Assembly (NCBI RefSeq): GCF_013304445.1
Contig: NZ_JAAITA010000022.1
Location: forward strand, 1 to 47,963
Length of the DNA: 47,963 nucleotides
From: Blautia hansenii
Lineage (GTDB): Bacteria; Bacillota; Clostridia; Lachnospirales; Lachnospiraceae
Direction: 5' to 3'
Shown here: in pieces, positions 21,408 through 31,689 of the stretch
How positions within the stretch are numbered: position 1 is the stretch's first letter
How the letters are laid out: each line of letters begins with the position of its first letter
Notes under the pieces: generated by a model
What the model saw: the letters and a program-made list of their open reading frames with translations, nothing else
What the model was told of the DNA's origin: nothing
Database searches by the model: none
Translations under genes and position numbers: made by a program

Positions 21408-24400
21408 ACGGCTTCCACGGACAGTCAAGGTGATGCAGAGCAATGAGCCTGTCTTGCACGTTGGTACCAGCACCGAGTTTCGGTGTAGAACCCATGAGGA
21501 TTCTCACCTGTCCGGCCCGCACCTTTGTAAACAGTTCCGCTTTCTTTGCCTCCGTGTTATATTCATGGATAAAAGCAATCTCTTCTTTCGGGATTCCTCT
21601 GGCAACCAGCTTCTCCCTCACATCATCGTAAACATTGAAACTGCCATCCCCTTTTGGTGTGGACAGGTCACAGAAGATCAGCTGGGTTGTCCGGTCTGTC
21701 TTTCCCTCATCCCATACCTGAAAAGCATTTTCCACACAGGTATTGACCTTGCTTTTTTCGGCATCCGGGAGAAGTTCATTCAACAGTCTCTGGTCAAGGG
21801 CACATTTTCTTCCATCATTCGTGATTTTCAGCATGTTGTCCTCGGTCGGATTTACTAAGCCTGCCCTTACGCTTTCCGCACGTTCCGAAAATGCCCCGAC
21901 CATTTCCTGCTGTTCCTCGCTTGGTTTTAAGACTTCATTGATAAACTCTGCTTCCGGCACTGGAAGATTCAGCATATCAGAAGTCTGAATATCTGCAGCT
22001 TCCTTAAAAATGGAGATCAGCTCCGGAAGATTAAAAAAACGGGCAAACCGTGTTTTTGCACGATAGCCCGTTCCTTCCGGTGATAATTCGATTGCGGTCA
22101 CTGTCTCCCCGAACGTTGCCGCCCAGGAATCAAAGTGTCCCATACCCATACGCATGAGTGTGTCATACTGGAGATAACGCATGATAGTGTAAAGCTCTGT
22201 CATACTGTTCGATACGGGAGTACCTGTAGCAAAGGTGATTCCTCTGCCGCCGGTCAGTTCATCCATGTACCGACATTTCATAAACATATCCGAACTTTTC
22301 TGTGCATCCGTCTGTGAGATACCCGCCACGTTCCGCATTTTTGTATACAAAAAAAGGTTCTTAAAACTATGGCTTTCATCCACAAACAGCCGATCTACCC
22401 CCAACTGCTCAAAGGTTACTACATCATCCTTTCTGGTCTGGTCATTGAGTTTCTTCATCCTCGCCTGCAGACTCTTTTTTGTTTTTTCCAACTGCTTGAT
22501 GGTATAATTCTGCCCTGCCTGATGTGCTGCTTCTTCAATGGAAAACGTAATATCTGCAATCTGATCTTCCAACATGGCAATCTGACGTTCCCTTGAAAGA
22601 GGGATTTTCTCAAACTGTGTATGTCCGATGATCACCGCATCATAATCCCCTGTCGCAATACGGGAACAGAACCGTTTTCGGTTTGCTGGTTCAAAGTCTT
22701 TCTTCGTTGCCACCAAAATATTTGCTCCCGGATAGAGGCGTAAGAAGTCACTGCCCCACTGCTCGGTCAGATGGTTTGGCACAACATAAAGATTCTTCTG
22801 TGAGAGTCCCAGCCGTTTTGATTCCATACCGGCTGCGATCATCTGGAATGTCTTTCCAGCTCCTACGCAATGAGCCAGTAACGTATTATTTCCATACAGC
22901 ACATGAGCCACTGCGTTTTTCTGATGCGGCATCAGAGTAATCTCCGGATTCATGCCAACAAACTGAATATGGCTTCCATCATATTCCCGTGGACGGATGC
23001 TATTAAATCGTTCATTATAGATCTTACAGAGATCTTCCCGTCGGTGCAGGTCTTTAAATATCCACTCCTTAAATTCCTCTTTGATCAGTTCCTGCTTCTG
23101 CTGTGCCAGCATCGTTTCCTTCCGGTTTAATTCCCGGTGTTCTCCCTCGGCATCCTGTACCGTGTCATAAATCTTGGTATCTCTAAGATTTAAGGCATCT
23201 TCCAAAAGGCGGTAGGCATTGGCTCTCTGTATTCCATAAGTGGAAGTAACAAGAGCATTTCCGTAGCTGTCCACATTCTTTCCCATAACATTCCACTGTC
23301 CGGTCACTTCGGCATACTGGACTTTGACCTTGCTCCCTACATAATATCTTGGTGTATGGAATGTCTCTGCCATAAACCGTGTAATGTAATCCTCGGAGAT
23401 CCAGGTTGCCCCAAGTCTTGCCTCAATCTCTGATGCATCCAGATCTTTTGGCTGTACCTGCTCCAAATACTGCACGTTCACCTGATATTCCGGGTGATTT
23501 TCTGCAAACTGTTTGGCAATCTGCAGTTTCTCCCTCACATTTCCAGAAAGATATTCGTCCGATGGCTCCCATTTTTCACTGATTGGGTTCTTAAAGATTA
23601 CCCCTGCCAGTTCTTCGGTAAGCTCCTCTTCTGTTTTTCCGGAAAGCTGTGCCATATAGGAAAGGTCAACGCCTGCCCTCTCACCGATAGAAACCGCAAG
23701 TGCTTCACTGGCAGTATCTACAGAAGTTACCGTTTCTGCCCTGCGGATTGTCCTTTTGGTAAAAATATCCGCTTTCCGTTTCAGTTCTCCCTTATCATCC
23801 AGAAATTCCAGAGAAGTCAAAAGACAATAGCTGCTGTCCTGGCTAAATGCCCGCTTATTGGCATTACTGCTAAGCAGACCATATTTTACTGTAAAGGTAT
23901 CGTATTCTTCATTGAGTTTTCCCTGCAGCTTTGTGATCTGTTCATCGCTTCCCTCTTCCATCTGGCACTGGATCAGTTCATTCGTAACATCACGGATCTT
24001 CACCATCCCTTTGACACGTTCCGCTGTCATTGCCGGAAGTTCCATCCGGTTCATCACAGAGTTTTCCCGGTAATACACTTCCTCATTGACCACCGTAAAG
24101 CTGAAATTCTTTACTTCCGGGTCTGCTGGAATGGACACCACATCTTCTTCCAGTTCGGTATCGGAAAGTTCCAGTTCCGTAATGGTACCATGTATATGCT
24201 TTACAGCTTCCTTTAACTGCTCCTCTAAGGTTATTCCCTCTTTTGGTCTTACGGTTACTTCCTGCTTTCCATACTGGGTACTCTCCGTTGTAAACTCTCC
24301 AAGCACCATTTCCGGATGATCTGCAAAATACGCATTGACCGAATATCCTTCGGCAGTTTCCTTCAGATGTATCCAGTCCGGTTCCTCGATGGAAGTCCTG

Positions 24401-27239
24401 TCTCTTTTCTGGAAAAATAAAATATCGGAAACAACACCTGTATTGGCATTTCTCTGGAACGCATTATTTGGAAGGCGGATCACCCCTAATAACTCTGCCC
24501 GGTTTGCAAAATACTGTCTGACTGCCTGATTCTGCTTATCCATCGTCCCACTGGAAGTCACCACGGCTACCACACCACCGGGACGAACCAAATCAAGGGA
24601 TTTTGCGATAAAATAATCATGGATCAGAAAATGGTGGCGGTCATATCTGCGGTCACTGACCTGATATGCTCCAAATGGTACATTCCCGATCACGCAGTCA
24701 AAAAAGCTGTCCGGGTAATCTGTTTCCTCAAATCCCTGTATGGCAATCTTATTTTTCTGGTAAAGCTGCCTTGCAATCCTGCCCGAAACCGGGTCGAGTT
24801 CCACACCGTACATATTAGTTTTGCTCATACTCTCCGGGATCAGTCCCATAAAGTTACCAACACCACAGGACGGTTCCAGAATATTTCCCTGTTTCAGTCC
24901 CATATTTTCCAGTGCTTCATACATGCTTCGGATCACGGTCGGTGATGTATAAAAAGCATTTAAGGTCGATGCTCTTGCTGCACTGTATTCTTCCGGTGAT
25001 AAGGTATTCTTTAACTCCAGATACTCATTTGTCCAATTACTGTTATTCTCTTCAAATGCCTGCGGGATGCCACCCCAGCCAACATAACGGGATAAAATTT
25101 CCTGTTCTTCGGGTGTTGCCAGACGTTCTTCCTGCTCCAGAGTCTGCAATAAATGGATGGCTTCCATATTTGCTTTATACTTTGCTTTCGGACCACCTGC
25201 TCCAAGGTCATTATCCTGAATCCGAAAGTTATGCGGTTCTGTTACAATCTCTTCTACTTCCGGTTTTAAATATGGTTGAAATTCTCCCTCATATCCAAAC
25301 AGTTCATTTTCTCCGGGAATATAATTGTGTCCGGTTTCCAGACACCGGAACACATCGGCAGTTGGTGCATTGCTGACTGCATAAAAATCATCATAAGAAT
25401 ACTTTGGGAAATCTTCTGTATGGTAGGTTGATAAATGCAGTTCTGTATTGGAACGGGTCTGTGCAACCAGATCTTTTCCTTCTATTCCTTCCGGCAATAC
25501 CCCTACTGCTTCAAAATGATACCCCTGATACTCAAAAACACCTTCATCCCAGGACTCCGTTATCTCTTCTTCTGATTCCTTTTGTTCCTGTCCCTCAGAA
25601 GTTTCTGTTATTTCCTGTTCCTGATTTTCCGGAATATATTCTTTGGCAGTAACCTCTTCCTCTTCTATTTCCTCCACATCTGACATATCTACTACGGTCG
25701 GTTCTGTCACCGCCTTCGTATCCAAGAAATCAAACATGGTCATCTGGTGCCCGGATGGTTCCGCAAAAGACGGTTCTGCTTCCAGTGTCGGGAAAATCGT
25801 ATAGGTTCCTTCTGCATACTGGTGAAGTTCTGAAAGAAGTTCTGTTTTCTGCTGGTAGTTTGTCCCATATGCCTCAAAATCTAATGGCAGAACTGCCAAT
25901 GCTGCATCCATCTTCTGTAACAGTTCTTCTGCCTGCTCTGGATTCTCTAAAACTGCCACCATTTCTTTTCCTGGTTTTTCCCAGAAGAAATCATCCGTAA
26001 ATGGTCTGTCTATCTCTTCCGGAAGACGGTCATAAAAGCGGAGTACCTTGTTTGCCATCTGTTCCCGTTCATATTCCGGCATACGAGCATAATCTTCTGC
26101 CTGCAGGAACTGGTCATTCTTTATCAGATAAGCTACTCTATTTGCAACTTTATTCCAAGATAATAAAACTGATGTATATGGATTTCCATAAGCACCTCTT
26201 GCAAGAAACAATCCTTTTCCATCATAATTTGCGTGTGAATCATCGGCACCAGACAGTGCATGACTGCTTCCACCGATCCCATACTGTTCCTTGATAAAAC
26301 CTGTCCTCGATCTTTCATCCTCATGCAGCAGATAAAAGGAATATGTCCTGAGTCTGCCTTCGGAATACGCCCCACCTCTGACAAGAAATGCGTCGATCTC
26401 GTCTTGTGTAATGAACATCTGCTGTTCTTTCCATGCAAATCCCTCTCTTGCCTGGTATGGGATCACTTCATCTGCAAACTTCTGGAACTGTCTGGAGATA
26501 TTGACCGGATTATAATGATGGAAACGCATAAGAGAGTTGTCCGTCTCATAGGCTTCTGCCAGTGCTTCCAGTCTTTCATTCAAATCCGAAAGCCACCCTG
26601 GATCTTGCAGTTTTTCAGTAAGATAATCCGTGATTTCCGGATAAATACTACGAAGATGCGGCAGATCTGCTTCATCAAAGACAATCTCTGCCACACCTTC
26701 TGCCATATCCCCTTTCATATAAGCAAGTGCCTGTGCGTGTTCCTTCAATGCGTTGTCCCTTGCCACATCCAATACCGACTGCGGGGCATATTCTCCCTGA
26801 TTTAAAAGCTGATGGATACGTCTGCTGACATCTTTCCAGGATAAAAAGGCTTTATCCAGAATCTGGTCTGCCACCGTATGCCCGACTGCGATCTGCATCC
26901 CAGTTTCATCAAACCAGACGGAATACTCCCTTCCATCCATCTGAAAACCTTTGCCGCCTTTTCTATACTCACGCTTTACAAACTCCGTGTATTCTCCCGG
27001 TGACTGTTCACTCATAAAGTTATAGATGATACGCAGCTGGCTTCCTGTCCGGTTTCCTCCCGTCCGTAAAATATCATCCACAACACTTTCCGGAATAGGA
27101 ATCTCCCCGGCATAAAAAGCAGCTACTCTTTCACCAATCTGCCTTTTCTGTTCATTTGCTGTAGGATATTCGGGCAAAGATAAAGCAGAGGCAATTTCTT
27201 CCTCTGCTTTGCTCAGTCCATCTTCTCTTGTATCTTCAA

Positions 27240-27581
27240 CTAGCTGTATACCAATTCCGTCAAGATGCTCTCTTCCGCTGTTGCCATCAGTGCGTTCATA
27301 TGTGCTGTCCAGGCCATCGGGTCTGCTTCCTTGTCCGGTGCCGGATGGTTCTTCAGCAGTTTCTCCATCTGGCTGTCCATCCTCTCCTGTGCTGCCTTCT
27401 CGATCTCTGCCAGATGGCTGTTCAGCTTTCCTGTCAGGAACAGGCTCTGATACAGGCTGTTCTTGTGTTCCTTCAGGAATGTCCTCCGAAGCATCCCGTA
27501 TTTCCCTATTGTCACTTCTTCCTCCTCTACGGTCAGGTTCGGAAACAGGTAATCCCCCTTGCGATGATATGTCAGTTCCAT
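27240..27581 (-). CDS. TnpV-family gene encoded in a second frame inside the helicase gene
   Basis: The ORF has 113 residues from [18 protein letters not shown], on the same strand as the host gene but shifted by one base. A textbook ribosome binding site, AAGGAGG, lies 8 bases before this ATG. It aligns along its whole length with the TnpV of IME1: [10 protein letters not shown] against [28 protein letters not shown] against [18 protein letters not shown], and [10 protein letters not shown] against [10 protein letters not shown]. In the host frame the same bases encode a low-complexity, disordered-looking segment (Gly, Glu, Ser, Asp, Pro, Arg-rich, residues about 294-407). This is a real dual-coding region by homology, not a random shadow. 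TnpV function is unknown. Expression would have to come from the helicase transcript by internal initiation. Confidence 0.8.
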   Translation of the reverse strand: MELTYHRKGDYLFPNLTVEEEEVTIGKYGMLRRTFLKEHKNSLYQSLFLTGKLNSHLAEIEKAAQERMDSQMEKLLKNHPAPDKEADPMAWTAHMNALMATAEESILTELVYS

Positions 27582-28479
27582 AGTCGGTTCCTCCTTCATT
27601 CTCGATATTTTCTTCTTTGTTGTTTTCTACGCCCTTATTTTCACGCATTAACGTGTTAAAGTTATTATAATTCCTTTCATTGGAAATTTCAACCTCTTTT
27701 CTGGCTTCTTCCAGAGAAATTTTATGTACCGTCCTTCCAATGTCAATCAGAACACTCTCACTGATCTGGCTTGCTGCATTTCCAAGAAAGGTCAGTACAG
27801 ACAGCCGGTTATAATCGGTAATATGCATAAAATCCTCTTCTTCCAGAAGCTCCATCGGTTCCAGACCACACCGTCTGCAAAGCATGTAATATACACTGTC
27901 CGTTGCAAGCTGGCGGAAATCACTGCGGACCGTAACTTCATCCAGATCTTCCAGATACGTTCCTTCCGCTGCATATTCCAAGCCGTCCAGATATTCTTCC
28001 AGACTGTCTGCGACCATTTCCCTTGCAACCGCCATCAACGCATCCGATAAAGTCCCTGTATCTTTTTCTTCCAGACCATACGCTTCTGCCAGATGGGTAA
28101 GAATCTCTTCCTGCTGATGTTCCTGCATCTGCCACAGGTAAGGGCTTCTTCCGCCTGCCACCATGTGCGTATCTGAAATATCAAACACATACCGGAGTCT
28201 GGTATTATGACCATTCTCGTCAAGCAGGGCGATTCCCCTAGCTCCCCGGTTTACCCAGCGGAACATCTTCTCATTCCACAGTTCCAGGGACGCACAGGCG
28301 GTTGCCTGTGGATGCTGTGCGTGGATCAGTAACTGGTCTGTAAAAGGATACCGGTATAGTCTCGCTGCGGTATCCATATAACCCATCCAGTCCCTTGGCG
28401 AACTGCTCACCGATGTCGCATGTTCCTGTGCCAGTTCCCGGATGTCCTGTAATTTCGACATACTGCCTACCTCCTTGCC

Positions 28480-30570
28480 TTATTTCTTCTTTGGAAATTC
28501 CAGATGGAACCTTGGCTTTCCGTCCTCCAGTGTCAGTAAAAGGTCTGCGTCAAACTTTATATCTTTTTTTCTGGAATACAGCCCTTTTACATGGGTGCAG
28601 GCTTTATCAAGAAGCTCCACTGCCATCTTTTTATCCAGTGTTTTCTCCATGCTTCCTAAGAAACGGTTTTCTTTCCAAAGGGCAAAATCACACTGCCTGT
28701 TGGAGCAGTAAAAATTCTGCTTTCCTTCGTAGACATCAGAGCCGCAGACCGGACACTTACCAATCACTTCCCTTGCTTTCTGGAACCTTCTCCTTTCCGT
28801 TTCCGGTATTTCCCTGCACACAGAAAGAATCTTACCGACTAAAGAAGTGATCTCACCCATAAACTGTGTATCGGTGATCTGCCCTTTTTCCATCATTAAA
28901 AGCTGATTTTCCCATTCGGCAGTCATTGCGGCAGATTTCAGATAGGCCGGCATGACATTCACCAGTTCCCTGCCCTCTGTGCTTGGCAAGATCTGCTTTC
29001 CTTTTCTGACTGCATAGCCGGAAGAAACCAGTTTTTCAATGATACCTGCCCTGGTTGCCGGAGTCCCCAGTCCTTTCTTCTCTGTCTCCGAATCAAAGTC
29101 TTTATTCCCTGCGGTTTCCATAGCGGCAAGGAGGGTATCTTCATTGAATGGTTTTGGCGGGGAAGTAAAATGCACTGTCTTTTCTGCCTTTACCGAAGAA
29201 AGCGTCATTCCTTCTTCATATCCATATGGAATGGAAGTTTCTTTTTCCGTTTCTTCTTCCGGCTTGGCTTTCACGCACTGATTCTTAAAGGCATTCCCCG
29301 CCGCTTTAAATCCCATCTGCACCGGCACTTTTCCTCTGGCGGTAAAATCATGTCCCTGACATTTGACCGTAATATCCGTCTGCTCATACTGATACTCTTC
29401 CCCTGTTGCCTGCACCAGCTGCTGGCAGACCAGCATCATCAGGTTCTTTTTGTCCGCTGTCAGATCAGAGATTCCTTTTTCTACGGCTTCTTTTGTTGGA
29501 AGAATCGCATGATGGTCGGATACTTTTGCATTGTTAATCACTCTGGTGATGTTATGTCCCAGCTGTCCATAATCCAAGAACGGAAGTAAGACTGGCATTT
29601 TCCCTACCAGTTCCTCTACGGTATCCCTCATATCCTCCGTCACGAACTGGCTGTCCGTTCTTGGATAAGTGACCAGCTTTTCTTCATATAATTCCTGCAG
29701 CATATCCAGTGTTTTCTTTGCCGTATAGCCAAAGTAACGGTTTGCTTCCCTTTGCAGACTGGTCAAATCATAAAGTTTGGGAGGAAACGCTTTCTTTTGT
29801 TCCCTCTTTACCTGTGTAATCACTGCTTCCGAATCCATACATAAGGAAGCAAGGAGATCGGCTGCTTCCTCATTTGCAATATTTTCAGAAACTACCGTAA
29901 GCCTTCCGTCTGTCAGTGCTACTTTATAAAAGGCTTCTTTCTGAAAATGCTCAATCTTATCCTGACGTTCCGCAAGCATGGCAAGCGTTGGCGTCTGCAC
30001 CCTGCCCACAACCAGACGTTTAAAATAACAGGTCGTATATGCCCTGGTTCCGTTCATTCCGATCAGCCAGTCTGCCTGTGCCCTGCATACCGCAGCCATG
30101 CAAATATTCCGGTATTCCTCTGCTCCTTTCATTGTCTGAAAACCTGTCCGGATTGCCGTATCTTCCATGGAACTGATCCATAAACGCTTCACCGGTTTCC
30201 TGCATCCGGCAAGGTCATACACTCTCTGGAAGATCAGTTCCCCTTCCCTTCCTGCATCACAGCCATTTACCAGATAGTCCACATCTGCCCGGTTCATCAG
30301 GCTTTTTAACACATCAAACTGTTTCTTCTTATCTCTGGAAACTTTCAACTTCCAGACCTGCGGGAGAATCGGAAGGTCATCAAACTGCCATTTCCCATAT
30401 TTCGGGTCATATTCCTCCGGCTGTGCATACTCTGCCAGATGCCCAAGGCACCAGCTGACAATACAGCTCTCCCCTTCTAAATATCCGTCCTCTTTTTTAT
30501 AAGCTGACAGATTTTTGGCATAACTCTGTGCCACACTTGGTTTCTCTGCGATCACTAAAAATTTTGACAT
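28480..30570 (-). CDS. topB: DNA topoisomerase III, type IA, ICE-encoded
   Basis: The protein has 696 residues. The N-terminal Toprim domain begins FLVIAEKPSVAQSYAKNL and has NGCDAGREGELIF. The active-site Tyr lies in VTYPRTDSQ near residue 302. A C-terminal zinc-ribbon-like part, CPVCGSDVYEGKQNFYCSNR, follows, then a basic end. Type IA topoisomerases pass single strands; ICE copies of this enzyme probably resolve DNA during processing and transfer. It ends 18 bases before the methylase-helicase start, so the two are co-transcribed. It is intact and of usual length. Confidence 0.93.
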   Translation of the reverse strand: MSKFLVIAEKPSVAQSYAKNLSAYKKEDGYLEGESCIVSWCLGHLAEYAQPEEYDPKYGKWQFDDLPILPQVWKLKVSRDKKKQFDVLKSLMNRADVDYLVNGCDAGREGELIFQRVYDLAGCRKPVKRLWISSMEDTAIRTGFQTMKGAEEYRNICMAAVCRAQADWLIGMNGTRAYTTCYFKRLVVGRVQTPTLAMLAERQDKIEHFQKEAFYKVALTDGRLTVVSENIANEEAADLLASLCMDSEAVITQVKREQKKAFPPKLYDLTSLQREANRYFGYTAKKTLDMLQELYEEKLVTYPRTDSQFVTEDMRDTVEELVGKMPVLLPFLDYGQLGHNITRVINNAKVSDHHAILPTKEAVEKGISDLTADKKNLMMLVCQQLVQATGEEYQYEQTDITVKCQGHDFTARGKVPVQMGFKAAGNAFKNQCVKAKPEEETEKETSIPYGYEEGMTLSSVKAEKTVHFTSPPKPFNEDTLLAAMETAGNKDFDSETEKKGLGTPATRAGIIEKLVSSGYAVRKGKQILPSTEGRELVNVMPAYLKSAAMTAEWENQLLMMEKGQITDTQFMGEITSLVGKILSVCREIPETERRRFQKAREVIGKCPVCGSDVYEGKQNFYCSNRQCDFALWKENRFLGSMEKTLDKKMAVELLDKACTHVKGLYSRKKDIKFDADLLLTLEDGKPRFHLEFPKKK

Positions 30571-30597
30571 ACGCTTTTTTTGTCCTTTCTGAAAAAA

Positions 30598-30623
30598 GGG
30601 CAGCCAAACTGCTCTGGCTGCCC
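30598..30623 (-). terminator. Terminator or attenuator before topoisomerase III
   Basis: GGGCAGCCA (30598-30606) and TGGCTGCCC (30615-30623) form a perfect 9-bp stem. On the minus strand it is followed by TTTTTTC. It lies between the DUF4366 gene and topB, so it may limit read-through from the pore genes into the DNA-processing genes. Confidence 0.8.
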
Positions 30624-30660
30624 CTGTCCTTATTTTGGTTGCTTCTTTGGAGATGGAAGT

Positions 30661-31344
30661 TTATTCTTCTTCCTCATCCTCTTCTTCATTTACATACGGT
30701 CCGTCAGAGAACTCCAGCTGTTCGCTTACATAGTCATCCTCTTTGCCACGTCCATGCTTTTTATAAACGGCGATACCTGCCACTCCAAGAATCGTTGCAA
30801 GTACGATTGCTCCAAGTCCTTTTACATTCATTCCTGTCTTTTCTTCTTTCTTCACTCCGGTTTCCTCCTCTGCTACCGGGGTAGTTTCCGGTGTGGTTTC
30901 CGGGATCACTACGGTTGATTCTTCGGTTTCTTTGCTCTTTTCTGTCTCATCCAGAAATTCTGCCAGGTCATTCTCATCGACCAGGGACATCATATATACA
31001 TTTTCTGTATTGCTGGAACGGTCAATGACCATGTAAAATGTATTTCCCTTCTTGGTCTGGATGGTAAGGAACTGTTTCGTATCATCATTTTCCTTATCAT
31101 CCACCAGCTGGGCATTTCCCGGAGTAGAAAAAGCAGAATTATCCCCTTCCCCGGTGACCCTTCCGGTATCCTCTTTCTTCTCCGTATCTTCTGTTGATTC
31201 TGTTGCCGTTTCTTCTACTACCTGTGTCGTTGTCTCCTCTGCCGGTGGGTTTGCATTTGCATAAACCGTAGCAATGGATGTCCCGGAGATCATGGTGACT
31301 GCCATGGCAATCATAAGCAGTTTCTTTAGCACTTTATTCCTCAT
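30661..31344 (-). CDS. DUF4366 membrane-anchored surface protein
   Basis: The protein has 227 residues. A signal peptide is clear: MRNKVLKKLLMIAMAVTMIS with a cleavage region near VYANA. A Thr/Glu-rich extracellular segment (EETTTQVVEETATESTEDTE) and the DUF4366 core (FLTIQTKKGNTFYMVIDRSS) follow. A single C-terminal membrane helix (LGAIVLATILGVAGIAVYKK) precedes an acidic cytoplasmic tail. It is a conserved part of Tn1549-type transfer modules, probably at the cell surface; the role is unknown. Its start overlaps the end of the DUF4315 gene by 11 bases. Confidence 0.85.
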   Translation of the reverse strand: MRNKVLKKLLMIAMAVTMISGTSIATVYANANPPAEETTTQVVEETATESTEDTEKKEDTGRVTGEGDNSAFSTPGNAQLVDDKENDDTKQFLTIQTKKGNTFYMVIDRSSNTENVYMMSLVDENDLAEFLDETEKSKETEESTVVIPETTPETTPVAEEETGVKKEEKTGMNVKGLGAIVLATILGVAGIAVYKKHGRGKEDDYVSEQLEFSDGPYVNEEEDEEEE

Positions 31345-31672
31345 CGTCTAAAACCTCTCTTTCTGTCATCTGACCAACAGGTGGTCTGTGAACTTCTGCG
31401 TTGTTTTCCTTTTTCTGCGGAGCTTTTGCATCCTCCACCGTGATACCACCGTCCTCATCCATCTGGATCGTAACGGTTCCTTTCTGAATCCCGTCAAGCA
31501 GGACAAGCAGGCTGCGGCTGTCCAGCTTCATGGAACGGAACGACTTAACGATCTCTATATCTTCCATCTGCTGTCTCAATGTATTCTGCCGCTTCAGGTG
31601 TTCCTGTAATTCAGCAATCTTATCCTCCGTTTTCTGAATATCATTCAGAAGTTTTTTTAATTTCATGTTCAT
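31334..31672 (-). CDS. DUF4315 family protein
   Basis: The protein has 112 residues. The chosen start is MNMKLKKLLNDIQKTEDKIA at 31672, 11 bases after GGAGG; an in-frame GTG four codons earlier is possible. The N-terminal two thirds form a coiled coil (IAELQEHLKRQNTLRQQMED). The C-terminal part is charged. DUF4315 proteins sit between the CD1108 hydrolase and DUF4366 in ICEs of this class. Function unknown. It overlaps the next gene. Confidence 0.8.
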   Translation of the reverse strand: MNMKLKKLLNDIQKTEDKIAELQEHLKRQNTLRQQMEDIEIVKSFRSMKLDSRSLLVLLDGIQKGTVTIQMDEDGGITVEDAKAPQKKENNAEVHRPPVGQMTEREVLDDEE

Positions 31673-31689
31673 CTGCCCTGTCACCTCCT

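Larger units (their letters stand above)
21403..28461 (-). pseudogene. 5' part of the giant N6-methylase/SNF2-helicase gene, cut by IME1
   Basis: The gene encodes 2,353 native residues up to PWKPSD. Translation then runs into IME1 for 24 foreign residues ([12 protein letters not shown]...) to a stop at 21328. The N-terminus has a LtrC/ArdC-like part ([20 protein letters not shown]). A low-complexity Gly/Glu/Ser segment lies near 290-410. An N6-adenine methylase fold follows ([13 protein letters not shown] near 1198, NVPFGAYQ near 1260). An SNF2-type helicase has Walker A VGAGKT near 1870, box II DESH near 2027, and TGTPVSN near 2083. The motif VI region (QQEGRILRQG) is lost to the other side of IME1 (9320-10402). 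The intact protein would have 2,712 residues. Such proteins are conserved in Tn1549-type ICEs and probably act on incoming or host DNA; their role is not proven. The truncated product could keep the methylase part. Confidence 0.9.
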
